Below are positions 48,433-58,563 of a stretch of DNA of 64,000 bases, one piece after another. The stretch is taken from the NCBI RefSeq assembly GCF_003952665.1, contig NZ_CP017946.1, positions 1,302,001-1,366,000 of the forward strand, in the 5' to 3' direction. The position numbers were made by a program, and so were the translations under genes. The stretch comes from Bosea sp. Tri-49. GTDB taxonomy: Bacteria; Pseudomonadota; Alphaproteobacteria; Rhizobiales; Beijerinckiaceae. Position 1 is the stretch's first letter; each line of letters begins with the position of its first letter. Below the pieces are notes generated by a model. The model saw only the letters and a list, made by a program, of their open reading frames with translations, was not told the origin of the DNA and ran no database searches.

Positions 48433-49431
48433 TCAGCTACCGAGCTTGGCCGCACGCGCCGCCCGCAACTTGGCGAAGTCCTCGCCGGCATGGTGCGAGG
48501 AGCGTGTTAGCGGCGTCGAGGACACCATCAGGAAGCGCTTCACATAGGCAACGGTCTCGAAGCTCTTGAACTCGTCGGGGGTGACGAAGCGCACGACCGG
48601 ATGATGCTTGCGCGAGGGCGCCAGGTACTGACCGATGGTGATGAAGTCGACATCGGCGGAGCGCAGGTCATCCATCAATTGCAGAACCTCGTTCCGCTCC
48701 TCGCCGAGGCCGACCATGATGCCGGATTTGGTGAAGATGGTCGGGTCGAGCTCCTTCACCTGCTGCAGCAGCCGCAGTGAGTGGAAGTAGCGCGCGCCGG
48801 GGCGCACCGTCAGGTATTTGCCGGGGACCGTCTCGAGATTGTGGTTGAAGACGTCGGGCTTGGCCGCGACGACGACTTCGAGCGCGCCGGGCTTGCGCAG
48901 GAAATCGGGCGTCAGGATCTCGATCGTCGTGCTGGGCGAAGCCGCGCGGATGGCGCGGATGACGCGGGCGAAATGCTCGGCGCCGCCGTCCTTTAGATCG
49001 TCGCGATCGACCGAGGTGATGACGACATGCTCGAGACCGAGCTTGGCGACAGCGTCGGCGACCTTGCGCGGCTCGTCATGATCGAGCGCCTCGGGCACGC
49101 CGGTCTTGACGTTGCAGAAGGCACAGGCGCGCGTGCAGGTGTCGCCCATGATCATGAAGGTGGCGTGCTTCTTCTCCCAGCACTCGCCGATATTGGGGCA
49201 GCCCGCCTCCTCGCAGACGGTGACGAGCTTCTCGGCCTTCACGATCTTCTGGGTCTCGGCCCATTTCGGCGAGCCCGGCGCCTTGACCCGGATCCAGTCC
49301 GGCTTGCGCAGGATCGGGTTCTCCGGCCGCTTCTGCTTTTCTGGATGGCGCAGCTCCGGCTTCACCTCGGATTTCGGGTTGCCGGCATTGGGGCGCGGAT
49401 CGCGGTTGAGAAGATCGAGCACGACGGCCAT
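48433..49431 (-). CDS. lipA: Lipoyl synthase
   Basis: A 332-residue radical-SAM enzyme that inserts two sulfurs into octanoyl groups on lipoyl domains, such as those of the PDH subunits encoded nearby. It has the auxiliary-cluster cysteines in [13 protein letters not shown], the radical-SAM motif [13 protein letters not shown] and the C-terminal RSSHHAGE serine motif of the family. A basic N-terminal tail of about 60 residues is normal. lipA and the RatA-like gene form one unit. Confidence 0.97.
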   Translation of the reverse strand: MAVVLDLLNRDPRPNAGNPKSEVKPELRHPEKQKRPENPILRKPDWIRVKAPGSPKWAETQKIVKAEKLVTVCEEAGCPNIGECWEKKHATFMIMGDTCTRACAFCNVKTGVPEALDHDEPRKVADAVAKLGLEHVVITSVDRDDLKDGGAEHFARVIRAIRAASPSTTIEILTPDFLRKPGALEVVVAAKPDVFNHNLETVPGKYLTVRPGARYFHSLRLLQQVKELDPTIFTKSGIMVGLGEERNEVLQLMDDLRSADVDFITIGQYLAPSRKHHPVVRFVTPDEFKSFETVAYVKRFLMVSSTPLTRSSHHAGEDFAKLRAARAAKLGS

Positions 49432-49450
49432 GGACGGGTCCGTTACTGGC

Positions 49451-49470
49451 GCCGCGCATCAGGGCGCGGC
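49451..49470. repeat. Hairpin between lipA and the GlsB-like gene
   Basis: GCCGCGC (49451-49457) and GCGCGGC (49464-49470) form a perfect seven-base stem with a six-base loop, in the 97 bases between the GlsB-like stop and the lipA start. No T-run follows. It may weakly separate the two transcripts. Confidence 0.3.
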
Positions 49471-49528
49471 CACTCCCGTCTAGCTAATGCCGAAGCGCCG
49501 CTCGGGCAACCCGCGCGGCGCGATCGGC

Positions 49529-49804
49529 TCAGTTGCGCACTGCGCGCCAGACCACGATCAGCAGACAGGCGCCGGCGACCGCCGCGATCAGGGTGCGCCA
49601 GAAGCCGAAGATCGAGATATCCATGAGTTCGGCGATGCGGCTGCCGACGAAGGAGCCGGCGACCCCGACGATGATGTTGGTGAAGAGCCCGTGGTCGGAC
49701 GAGGTGACGCGCTCGGCGATCCAGCCGGCGATGATGCCGATCAGCAGCGTCATGAAGAAGCCGTAGCCCGGCGTGCCGAGCGCGGCATAGATTTGATCGT
49801 TCAT
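49529..49804 (-). CDS. GlsB/YeaQ/YmgE-family stress membrane protein (1)
   Basis: A 91-residue inner-membrane protein of the transglycosylase-associated family, with three hydrophobic helices and the glycine-rich signature LLIGIIAGWIAERV...FTNIIVGVAGSFVGSRIAE. These proteins are usually stress-induced; their molecular role is unknown. AGGGGGAC precedes the ATG at 49804; a longer frame adds a non-homologous tail. A perfect EcfG-type promoter lies 47 bases upstream. It is the last of three similar genes. Confidence 0.85.
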   Translation of the reverse strand: MNDQIYAALGTPGYGFFMTLLIGIIAGWIAERVTSSDHGLFTNIIVGVAGSFVGSRIAELMDISIFGFWRTLIAAVAGACLLIVVWRAVRN

Positions 49805-49850
49805 GGTAGTCCCCCTGCCATCAAAGACCGGCCAATCGGCCGCGAACGAC

Positions 49851-49875
49851 AACGCGCCGTTCGCTCCCTGGTTCC
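49851..49875 (-). promoter_or_regulatory. EcfG-type (general stress response) promoter
   Basis: On the minus strand GGAAC (49875-49871) is followed by exactly 16 bases and CGTT (49854-49851), the full alphaproteobacterial EcfG consensus GGAAC-N16-CGTT. It lies in the gap before the GlsB-like gene starting at 49804, a typical stress-regulon member. This gives the gene its own stress-responsive transcript. Confidence 0.75.
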
Positions 49876-49876
49876 G

Positions 49877-50212
49877 CTAGGCGATGAAACGGGCGAGTAG
49901 CACGACCAGAATCGCGCCGATCACCGCCATCGCCATCGAATCGAGAAAACGATAGCCGGTGCTCGCGCGCCAGCCGGTGACGCGCACGATACCCTGCCCG
50001 ACCAGCATGCCGAGCAGGCCGACTACGGCATGGCGCAGAAAACCGCCGCCACCAACCACCAGGCTGGCGATGAAGCCCGCGGCGGTGCCGAATGCGACCG
50101 GCGGCAGGAGCCTCGGCCAGTCGACCGCGAGCTTCCTTCCTGGTGGCAGAATCTCGATCTTGTCGTCTGGGACGATCCGATCGGGCTTGGCGGATTTGCG
50201 GGCGCGCGTCAT
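49877..50212 (-). CDS. Small membrane protein, distant GlsB/YeaQ-like (2)
   Basis: A 111-residue protein with a basic, soluble N-terminal region (about 1-35, DDKIEILPPGRK) and three hydrophobic helices. FGTAAGFIASLVVGGGGFLRHAVVGLLGMLVGQGI matches the glycine-rich core of the transglycosylase-associated family, in a diverged form. It lies between two clearer members, so a local duplication is likely. Function unknown. Confidence 0.72.
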   Translation of the reverse strand: MTRARKSAKPDRIVPDDKIEILPPGRKLAVDWPRLLPPVAFGTAAGFIASLVVGGGGFLRHAVVGLLGMLVGQGIVRVTGWRASTGYRFLDSMAMAVIGAILVVLLARFIA

Positions 50213-50258
50213 CGGCCGGATATGGCCTCAGCCGCCCCCGAACACCAGCGCCGGGAGA

Positions 50259-50507
50259 TCAGGCGATCAACCGGGCCAGGAACACCACCACGATCGCGCC
50301 GATCGTCGCGGTGACGATCTGCGAGACCAGCGGGTTGCCGATGCCGAGGCTAACTCCCAGCGCCTGCAGCAGGAAGCTGCCGACGAAGGCACCGATCAGG
50401 CCGGTGATGATATAGCGGATTAGCCCGCCGCCACCGACAACGATGCTAGCGAGCCAGCCGGCGACGGCGCCGATGGCGATGGCGACGAGGATTGCGCGCA
50501 AATCCAT
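50259..50507 (-). CDS. GlsB/YeaQ/YmgE-family stress membrane protein (3)
   Basis: An 82-residue, three-helix inner-membrane protein. IAIGAVAGWLASIVVGGGGLIRYIITGLIGAFVGSFLLQ is the family core, close to the sequence of its middle neighbour (ASLVVGGGGFLRHAVVGLLG). AGGGAGA precedes the ATG. No EcfG consensus is seen in the 73 bases upstream. Confidence 0.83.
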   Translation of the reverse strand: MDLRAILVAIAIGAVAGWLASIVVGGGGLIRYIITGLIGAFVGSFLLQALGVSLGIGNPLVSQIVTATIGAIVVVFLARLIA

Positions 50508-50580
50508 GGATGATCTCCCTGCTATGCCGCTAGGTCATCGCAACCTTGAGCTGAAGCGCGGATGAACGCGCCGATCCCGT

Positions 50581-52020
50581 TCAGGCGTTCAGCACCTTGC
50601 CATAGGCGTCGAGCACGGCCTCCTTCATCGTCTCCGATAGGGTCGGATGCGGGAAGATGGTGTGCATCAGCTCTTCCTCGGTGGTCTCGAGGTTCATCGC
50701 GACGACGAAGCCCTGGATCAGCTCGGTGACCTCAGCGCCGACCATATGGGCGCCGAGCAGCTTGCCGGTCTTGGCGTCGAAGATCGTCTTGACCATGCCA
50801 TTGTCTTCGCCGAGCGCCACCGCCTTGCCGTTGGCGACGAAGTTGAAGCGGCCGACCTTGAGCTGATGACCGGCTTCTTTGGCCTTGGCCTCGGTCAGGC
50901 CGACGCTGGCGATCTGCGGGTGGCAATAAGTGCACCCCGGGATCATGTTCTTGTCCATCGGGTGCGGATGTAGGCCCTTGATTGCCTCGACGCAGATCAC
51001 CGCCTCATGCTCGGCCTTGTGCGCCAGCATCGGCGGGCCGGCGACATCGCCGATCGCGTAGACGCCCTTCACATTGGTGCGGCAGAGCCCGTCGATCGCG
51101 ATCACGCCGCGATCGAGCTTCACGCCGAGCGCCTCCAGGCCGAGATTCTCGACATTGGCGATGACGCCGACAGCCGAGATCATCCGCTCGGCGGTGATCG
51201 TCTGCTTGTTGCCCTTCTCGTCCTCGACATGGGCGGTGACCGAATTGGCCCCCTTCTCGACCTTGGTGACCTTGGTCGAGGTCATGATCTTCATGCCCTG
51301 CTTCTCGAAGGCTTTCCGCGCAAAGGCGCCGATCTCGGCGTCCTCTACGGGGACGACCTGCGGCATGATCTCGACCACCGTCACCTCGGCGCCGAGCGTG
51401 CGGTAGAAGGAGGCGAACTCGATGCCGATCGCGCCCGAGCCCATCACCACCAGCGATTTCGGCATGGTCGGCGGCACCAGCGCCTCGAAATAGGTCCAGA
51501 TCAGCTTGCCGTCCGGCTCCAGTCCGGGCAGCGCGCGCGGGCGGGCGCCGGTCGCGACGATGATGTGGTCGGCGGTGTAGGTGCCCTCGCCCTTCGCGCC
51601 CTTCGGCACCGGTCCCTGCGGCTGCATGGCCGGCTTCTTGGTCGGGGCGACCACGATGGTGTTGGCCTTGGTGAGCTTGGCCTCGCCCCAGATCACGTCG
51701 ACCTTGTTCTTCTTCATCAGGAACTGGACGCCGTTGTTCATCCTGACCGCGATGCCGCGCGAGCGCTTCACCACCGCTTCCAGATCGGCCTTGAACGTGC
51801 CCTCCAGCGTCAGGCCGTAGTCCTTGGCGTGCTGGCCGTAATGCAGGATCTCGGCGGAGCGCAGCAGCGCCTTGGTCGGGATGCAGCCCCAGTTCGAGCA
51901 GATGCCGGCAAGATGCTCGCGCTCGACGATGGCGGTCTTGAAGCCGAGCTGCGCCGCGCGGATCGCCGCGACATAGCCGCCGGGGCCGGAGCCGATGATG
52001 ATGATGTCGTAGTCAGCCAT
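50581..52020 (-). CDS. lpdA: Dihydrolipoyl dehydrogenase (E3)
   Basis: A 479-residue flavoprotein that reoxidises the lipoyl groups of pyruvate and related dehydrogenase complexes. It has the FAD motif GSGPGG, the redox disulfide C41-x4-C46 (CSNWGCIP), the NAD motif GSGAIGIEFASFY and the C-terminal catalytic HPHPTLSE. An insertion with a Gln/Pro-rich stretch lies at about 125-145 (APTKKPAMQPQGPVPKGAKG), seen in some alphaproteobacterial E3 proteins. The ATG at 52020 has GAGG eight bases before it. It is co-directional with the pdh genes. Confidence 0.96.
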   Translation of the reverse strand: MADYDIIIIGSGPGGYVAAIRAAQLGFKTAIVEREHLAGICSNWGCIPTKALLRSAEILHYGQHAKDYGLTLEGTFKADLEAVVKRSRGIAVRMNNGVQFLMKKNKVDVIWGEAKLTKANTIVVAPTKKPAMQPQGPVPKGAKGEGTYTADHIIVATGARPRALPGLEPDGKLIWTYFEALVPPTMPKSLVVMGSGAIGIEFASFYRTLGAEVTVVEIMPQVVPVEDAEIGAFARKAFEKQGMKIMTSTKVTKVEKGANSVTAHVEDEKGNKQTITAERMISAVGVIANVENLGLEALGVKLDRGVIAIDGLCRTNVKGVYAIGDVAGPPMLAHKAEHEAVICVEAIKGLHPHPMDKNMIPGCTYCHPQIASVGLTEAKAKEAGHQLKVGRFNFVANGKAVALGEDNGMVKTIFDAKTGKLLGAHMVGAEVTELIQGFVVAMNLETTEEELMHTIFPHPTLSETMKEAVLDAYGKVLNA

Positions 52021-52095
52021 GGGAAATGCCTCGGCTCGTTCTGCCCACCGCGGGCAGTGTTGATGGTGCGGGGCAACGCCCCGGTTCAAATTCGT

Positions 52096-52788
52096 TCACG
52101 GGCCGGCGATCCGCAGCGCGGGGCCGCGTGCGGGCAATGGCAGGCCGAGCAGGCCGTCGACGACCGGCGCCAGCGCCAGCCCGATGGCGCGGGTGTTCTC
52201 CGCATCGAGATGGATTCCGTCCTCGCCGGTCACGGTCGCGACCGCCGCCGCGTCGAAGAAGCTGGCGCCGATCTCGTCGGCGATGCGGCGATAATACGTC
52301 GCGAGCAGCGCCATCTTCTCGGGCGCGCCCTCCATGAAGAAATTGGCCTCGTGCTCGGGATCATCCGGCTTGCGCACGAGCGGCGGCGCGACGATCAGCA
52401 CCTCCGGCACCGGCATGCCGGGCTCGACCGGCGGGCGCTGCGCCACCTGCGCCAGCATCCGCATCGAGCGGGCGACGTCATAGGGCGCGAGCGAGTGCTG
52501 GCGCTGGCAGTCATTGGTGCCGAGCATCAGGATGACGAGATCGAGCGGCGCATGGCACTCGATGAACAGCGGCAGCAACGAGATACCGGAGCGATAGGGG
52601 CGCAGCGGATCTTCCAGCGCGATCCGCCGCCCGTTGAGCCCTTCTTCGATCACCGTGGCATAGCCGCCGAGCGCCTTCTCCAGCACGCGCGGCCAGCGCA
52701 CATCGTCGCTGTGCCGTTCCGGGCGATTGGCGATCCGCCCCCAGGTGAGTGAATCGCCGAAAGCTAGGATGCGGGCCTGGCGGGTCAT
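52096..52788 (-). CDS. SGNH/GDSL family hydrolase (arylesterase-like)
   Basis: A 230-residue hydrolase. Block I is LAFGDSLTWG with the nucleophile serine, block III is LGTND, and block V is DGIHLD with the catalytic Asp-His pair. No signal peptide is evident, suggesting a cytosolic esterase. The family resembles the arylesterase of Mycobacterium and Agrobacterium. It sits inside the pdhC-lpdA interval, six bases after pdhC, so it is probably co-transcribed with the complex; why is not known. Confidence 0.88.
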   Translation of the reverse strand: MTRQARILAFGDSLTWGRIANRPERHSDDVRWPRVLEKALGGYATVIEEGLNGRRIALEDPLRPYRSGISLLPLFIECHAPLDLVILMLGTNDCQRQHSLAPYDVARSMRMLAQVAQRPPVEPGMPVPEVLIVAPPLVRKPDDPEHEANFFMEGAPEKMALLATYYRRIADEIGASFFDAAAVATVTGEDGIHLDAENTRAIGLALAPVVDGLLGLPLPARGPALRIAGP

Positions 52789-52794
52789 CGCCGC

Positions 52795-54147
52795 CTACAC
52801 CAGCATCGCCATCGGCTTCTCGATATAGCCCTTGAAAGCCTGGAGCAGCTCGGCGCCGAGCGCGCCATCTACCGCGCGGTGGTCGGTTGAGAGCGTCACC
52901 GACATCACGGTCGCGACTGCGAGCTGGCCGTTCTTGACCACGGCGCGTGGCTCGCCGGCGCCGACCGCTAGGATCGTCGCATGCGGCGGATTGATTACCG
53001 CGGCGAAGTCCTTGACGCCGAACATGCCGAGATTCGAGACCGCCGAGGTGCCGCCCTGATACTCCTCTGGCTTCAGCTTGCGTGTCTTAGCCCTTGCCGC
53101 CATGTCCTTCATCTCGTTGGAGATTTGCGACAGTGTCTTGTGGCAGGCGTCGCGAATGATCGGCGTGATCAGCCCGCCCGGGATCGAGACGGCGACGCCG
53201 ACATCGGCGTGCTTGTGCTTGAGCATGGCGCCGTCGGTCCAGGAGACGTTGGCGTCAGGCACGGCCCGCAGCGCCAGAGCCAGCGCCTTGATCACCATGT
53301 CGTTGACCGAGAGCTTGTAGGCCGGCTTGCCGTCCTTCTCCGGCGCCGCGGCGTTGAGCTCGGCGCGCAGCTTGAGCAGCGCATCGAGCTCGCAATCGAG
53401 CGTGACGTAGAAATGCGGGATGGTCTGCTTGGCTTCGGTCAGGCGGCGCGCGATCGTCTTGCGCATGCCGTCATGCGGAATCTCCTCATAGGAGCCCGGC
53501 GCGAACAGCTTCTTGGTCTGCTCGTCCGAGGGACCGGCTGCGAGCGGCGCGGCGGCGGGCTTGGGCGCTGCGGGAGCGCCAGCCGCCGGCACCGGCGCGG
53601 CCTTGGCAGCCCCGCCCTGCTTGGCGGCCTCGATGTCCTTCTCGACGATGCGGCCATGTGGACCCGAGCCCTGGACCTTGCCGAGATCGATGCCGGCGTC
53701 CTTGGCGAGGCGGCGCGCCAGCGGCGAGGCGAAAGGGCGATCGCCCGACACCGTTTTGCCACCGGTGTTGAAGCCGGATTCGGCGGTGACCTGCGGCGTC
53801 GATTCAGGCTTGGCCTCCGCCTTCGGCGCAGGCGCTTCCGGCTTGGCGGCTTCGGGCTTAGGCGCTTCGGCCTTGGCCGGTGCGGAGACGCTCTTGGCGT
53901 CCTCGCCTTCGCCGGCGATCACTCCGATCACCTCGTTGACGGCAACGTCGGCGGTGCCTTCAGGCACGACGATCTTAGCGAGGATGCCCTCGTCGACTGC
54001 CTCGACCTCCATGGTCGCCTTGTCGGTCTCGATCTCGGCGATGATGTCGCCGGACTTGATCTTGTCGCCTTCCTTCTTCAGCCATTTGGCGAGATTGCCC
54101 TTCTCCATCGTGGGAGAGAGCGCGGGCATCAGGATGTTGGTCGGCAT
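52795..54147 (-). CDS. pdhC: Pyruvate dehydrogenase E2, dihydrolipoyl acetyltransferase
   Basis: A 450-residue core protein of the PDH complex. One lipoyl domain (about 1-80) with the modified Lys43 in [11 protein letters not shown], an Ala/Pro/Lys-rich flexible linker, a peripheral-subunit-binding domain (ASPLARRLAKDAGIDLGKVQGSGPHGRI), a second linker and the catalytic domain with STDHRAVDGALGA, whose histidine is catalytic. It begins 14 bases after pdhB. Confidence 0.97.
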   Translation of the reverse strand: MPTNILMPALSPTMEKGNLAKWLKKEGDKIKSGDIIAEIETDKATMEVEAVDEGILAKIVVPEGTADVAVNEVIGVIAGEGEDAKSVSAPAKAEAPKPEAAKPEAPAPKAEAKPESTPQVTAESGFNTGGKTVSGDRPFASPLARRLAKDAGIDLGKVQGSGPHGRIVEKDIEAAKQGGAAKAAPVPAAGAPAAPKPAAAPLAAGPSDEQTKKLFAPGSYEEIPHDGMRKTIARRLTEAKQTIPHFYVTLDCELDALLKLRAELNAAAPEKDGKPAYKLSVNDMVIKALALALRAVPDANVSWTDGAMLKHKHADVGVAVSIPGGLITPIIRDACHKTLSQISNEMKDMAARAKTRKLKPEEYQGGTSAVSNLGMFGVKDFAAVINPPHATILAVGAGEPRAVVKNGQLAVATVMSVTLSTDHRAVDGALGAELLQAFKGYIEKPMAMLV

Positions 54148-54161
54148 CGGTCAGCCCTCTT

Positions 54162-55568
<1,407 letters not shown>

Positions 55569-55638
55569 GAACGCACCCGGAGTTCTGGAGTGGCCGCAAG
55601 GGCCTCGATGTCAGGAGAAGGAGGCTAGGCGCGACCCT

Positions 55639-56736
55639 TTAGGCCTGCGCCGGCTCCCGCAGGATGTCGGTCCAGAGCTCGGAGACGTCCGGCTCGGGAT
55701 CATGCGTCGCGAATTCGGCTGCGTCGTTGACGATCTCGCGGACCTTGGCGTCGATCGCCTTGAACTCGTCCTCGCCGAGTTTGTGCTCGCGCGTCAGGCG
55801 GCCGCGCACCTGCTCGATCGGGTCATGCTCCTCGCGCATCCGCTGGACCTCGTCCTTGGAGCGGTACTTCGCCGGATCGGACATCGAATGACCGCGGTAG
55901 CGGTAGGTCTGCATTTCCAGGATGTACGGGCCCTTGCCGGTCCGGGCGTGCTCGATGGCGCGGCTCGCGGCCTCGCGTACGGCGCGGACATCCATGCCGT
56001 CGACCTGCTCGCCGGGAATGCCGAACGAGACGCCGCGCCTGGAGAAATCGGTCTGCGCCGAGGCCCGGTTGACCGAGGTGCCCATGGCGTAGCGGTTGTT
56101 CTCGATCACGAACACGACCGGCAGCTTCCAGAGCTGGGCCATGTTGAAGCTCTCATAGACCTGGCCCTGATTGGCGGCGCCGTCGCCGAAATAGGCCATC
56201 GATACTCGCCCATCCTGGCGATACCAGTTGGCGAAGCCGAGCCCGGCGCCGAGCGAGACCTGCGCGCCGACGATGCCGTGGCCGCCATAGAAATTCTTCT
56301 CGCGGCTGAACATGTGCATCGAGCCGCCCTTACCGTGCGAATAGCCGCCGCGCCGGCCGGTCAGCTCCGCCATCACGCCGCGCGATTCCATGCCGCAGGC
56401 GAGCATATGGCCATGGTCGCGATAGCCGGTGATGACCTGGTCGCCATCCTTCGAGGCCATCTGCATGCCGATGACCACGGCTTCTTGGCCGATATAGAGA
56501 TGGCAGAAGCCGCCGATCAGGCCCATGCCGTACATCTGGCCCGCCTTCTCCTCGAAACGCCGGATCAGCAGCATCTCGCGATAGGCGTGAAGTTCCTCGT
56601 CCTTGGTGAAGGTCGGGACGTTCGGGATCGCCTTGGCAGACCCCTTCGGAGCGCTCTTCGCTGTCGCCTTTGCCGGCGCCTTTCCGGCGGCCTTTGCAGG
56701 CGCTCCTGCGTTCGTCTTCCGAGCGGCAATGGCCAT
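55639..56736 (-). CDS. pdhA: Pyruvate dehydrogenase E1 alpha subunit
   Basis: A 365-residue thiamine-diphosphate enzyme that decarboxylates pyruvate with PdhB. The ThDP motif is GDGAANQGQVYESFNMA... ending in the VIENN asparagine, and the YRYRGHSMSDPAKYR phosphorylation-loop region is present. An Ala/Lys-rich tail (about 1-35, with repeated APAK units) precedes the core. The ATG at 56736 has GGAGGA eight bases upstream. First gene of the pdhA-pdhB-pdhC unit, with a palindrome in its promoter region. Confidence 0.97.
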   Translation of the reverse strand: MAIAARKTNAGAPAKAAGKAPAKATAKSAPKGSAKAIPNVPTFTKDEELHAYREMLLIRRFEEKAGQMYGMGLIGGFCHLYIGQEAVVIGMQMASKDGDQVITGYRDHGHMLACGMESRGVMAELTGRRGGYSHGKGGSMHMFSREKNFYGGHGIVGAQVSLGAGLGFANWYRQDGRVSMAYFGDGAANQGQVYESFNMAQLWKLPVVFVIENNRYAMGTSVNRASAQTDFSRRGVSFGIPGEQVDGMDVRAVREAASRAIEHARTGKGPYILEMQTYRYRGHSMSDPAKYRSKDEVQRMREEHDPIEQVRGRLTREHKLGEDEFKAIDAKVREIVNDAAEFATHDPEPDVSELWTDILREPAQA

Positions 56737-56853
56737 GAACGGTTCCTCCAAGCTCTACTGCTTTGGTTGTAGAGGAAGCCCCAAGCCTTGGCGAGACGGG
56801 TATCTCGCACTGCAACATTGATTAAGGTGCTGTGATTTCTACGGTAATTCAAT

Positions 56854-56872
56854 TTAACCGATTATCGGTTAA
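56854..56872. promoter_or_regulatory. Palindromic operator candidate upstream of pdhA
   Basis: TTAACCGA (56854-56861) and TCGGTTAA (56865-56872) form a perfect eight-base dyad around TTA, inside an unusually AT-rich patch 118 bases before the pdhA start. The size and symmetry are those of a dimeric repressor or activator site. It matches no operator I know by heart. Confidence 0.5.
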
Positions 56873-56954
56873 TCGACCTTTTTGCGACCATTGACGCTGG
56901 GAAAGCCGGCTCAGTGGCCGGTTGCTAGAAGGCCCACAACGACCGAGCCGAGTG

Positions 56955-57266
56955 CTAGCGCCCCATCACCACGACGTCGTTGCGATGGACGCGGCCGAGG
57001 ATGGCGCGAGCCCTTTCCTCCAGCAGATCGCGATCGACGGCTTCGTCACGCATCAGGGTCAGGCGCTTCTCCCAATCCTGCCGTTCGCTGGTCAACGCGG
57101 CGATCTCAGTCTCCATCTCGCTGAATTTCTCGCGCAGCCCTCCCAAGGTTTCGAGCCCGCGGGCGCCATGCTGTGCATGGAACAGGAAATAGCCGACCAC
57201 GGCGCTCGACACGAGGTAGAGCGCGAGCGTGACGAGAAGGGAGCGGAGGCCGCGGCGGATGACCAT
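56955..57266 (-). CDS. ftsB: Septum formation initiator FtsB/DivIC family
   Basis: A 103-residue bitopic membrane protein of the divisome. A short basic N-terminus, one membrane helix (about 7-30, LLVTLALYLVSSAVVGYFLF), a coiled coil (about 38-70) and a C-terminal part with RDLLEERARAILG, which is the family signature. It works with FtsL and FtsQ to activate septal wall synthesis. The place just upstream of pdhA is usual in Hyphomicrobiales (eno-ftsB-pdhA), but no eno is seen here. Confidence 0.9.
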   Translation of the reverse strand: MVIRRGLRSLLVTLALYLVSSAVVGYFLFHAQHGARGLETLGGLREKFSEMETEIAALTSERQDWEKRLTLMRDEAVDRDLLEERARAILGRVHRNDVVVMGR

Positions 57267-57300
57267 GCGACCACGGTAGAATCGCTTGGTTTATGCGCCG

Positions 57301-58407
57301 TTAACGAGGCGCGCCGATGACGTTGAGGGCCGGGTCGGCAGGGGCCGCCTCTCCCCGTCCCAGCGCGATCAGGTCGGCCTCGATCCGGCGTGCGATCGGC
57401 AATCGGTAATGCGCGGGATCCCAGTAGTTGGAATCCTCGCGGGTCAGTACTGACGGATGTGCATAGTCGGCGATTACGGCGTGCTGACGCGCCGCAATCG
57501 CTGTGATCCGCGCTCTGCAGGCTTCGAAGCGCTGCCCGGCAGCGCTCCCTTGGCGCGGCAGTGCAGCTGCATGCACCGGCGGCAGCACGATCAGGCGCCG
57601 CGTCGTGGCCGGAAAGGCGGTCAGCCCCTGCTCCAGCCAGGCGAGCGCCGGGAACTGCCAGCTGGCGCGCTCGGCGGCGGCGACCCCCACCGGCGGTGAT
57701 TGCGGCGTCAGGTCGGGCGCATGGCCGCCAGAACTGCGGTAGAGATGAAAGCGTGCGCGAGCGAGGTCGTAAGTGCCCTCGGGCGGGGTGAAGACCTCAT
57801 AGCCATCGCCACGCAGGCGCTCAGGTTGCAGACCGAGCCGATGCGCAGCGAGGCGCAAGGCGATCTCGAGCGTGGTGAAGTTGAGCTGCTTTGGCCAATC
57901 GTTCCAGGCATTGTCGTCATAGAGCCAGGGCGGGAACGGCCGCGGCGTCAACCGACGCGCCTCGCTGGTCGCATCGGCCTCGCACCAATTCTGGTCGATG
58001 CCCCAGATGACAAATTTCGGCGTCGCGACCTGGTGCGCAAACAGGCCGGCGATCTGCGCCTGTTCCCAGGGCGTCGCGGCATTCATGCCGAGATTGGCGA
58101 AGCGGGCGGCCAGCCCCGTCGACAGGATCGCCGGATCGAGCAGGCGCAGCGTCGAGGTGCCGAAGACCGCCGAATCGAAGGCGCCGGACTTCACGATCTG
58201 CGGGTACATGAAGCGCTGATTGAGATCCATCAGCGGCCGGGCCGGCTGGCCGGCCTGTACGCGCGCACCATAAGGATCGAGTATGGCGATGAAGCCGAAC
58301 AGCAAGGCCGTCAACGTCAGCGCTGCAAGCGCGAACGCCTTGCTCCAGCCGCGCCAGCCTTGCTGCGCACTGGTTGAATCCGCTGCTGTCCTGCGTTCGT
58401 TCGCCAT
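57301..58407 (-). CDS. Membrane-anchored SGNH/DltD-like protein of unknown function
   Basis: A 368-residue protein with an N-terminal membrane anchor (about 25-45) and a periplasmic SGNH-like domain: the block-I-like VFGTSTLRLLDP with a serine, NLGMNAATPWEQAQIAGLF, WGIDQNWC, and a closing DSNYWDPAHYRLPIARRIEADL resembling the D-x2-H block. Such proteins resemble DltD/AlgX and often act on O-acetyl or other envelope groups; the substrate is unknown. The ATG at 58407 (MANERR) has a weak AGAAG upstream. It lies between tRNA-Lys and ftsB. Confidence 0.72.
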   Translation of the reverse strand: MANERRTAADSTSAQQGWRGWSKAFALAALTLTALLFGFIAILDPYGARVQAGQPARPLMDLNQRFMYPQIVKSGAFDSAVFGTSTLRLLDPAILSTGLAARFANLGMNAATPWEQAQIAGLFAHQVATPKFVIWGIDQNWCEADATSEARRLTPRPFPPWLYDDNAWNDWPKQLNFTTLEIALRLAAHRLGLQPERLRGDGYEVFTPPEGTYDLARARFHLYRSSGGHAPDLTPQSPPVGVAAAERASWQFPALAWLEQGLTAFPATTRRLIVLPPVHAAALPRQGSAAGQRFEACRARITAIAARQHAVIADYAHPSVLTREDSNYWDPAHYRLPIARRIEADLIALGRGEAAPADPALNVIGAPR

Positions 58408-58488
58408 GGGCGCGGCTTCTGCCACGATGTGCCCGCCGGAACAATGTTGACCGACGCGTCCCACCTGCCTATGTCAGCGGCCCAGTGA

Positions 58489-58563
58489 GGGCGGGTAGCT
58501 CAGTGGTAGAGCACGTGACTTTTAATCATGTGGTCGAGGGTTCGATCCCCTCCCCGCTCACCA
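58489..58563 (+). tRNA. tRNA-Lys (anticodon TTT)
   Basis: A 75-base cloverleaf: acceptor GGGCGGG pairing with CCCGCTC (one G-U at the second pair), D-arm GCTCAGTGGTAGAGC, anticodon loop CTTTTAA giving TTT, T-arm GAGGG-TTCGATC-CCCTC, A73 and an encoded CCA end. It marks the left edge of the small glycan cluster. Confidence 0.96.

Noticed and set aside
58489..58563. tRNA-Lys as an integration site with attL/attR
   Set aside because: No second copy of the tRNA 3' end was seen within the next 3 kb and no integrase gene is present.
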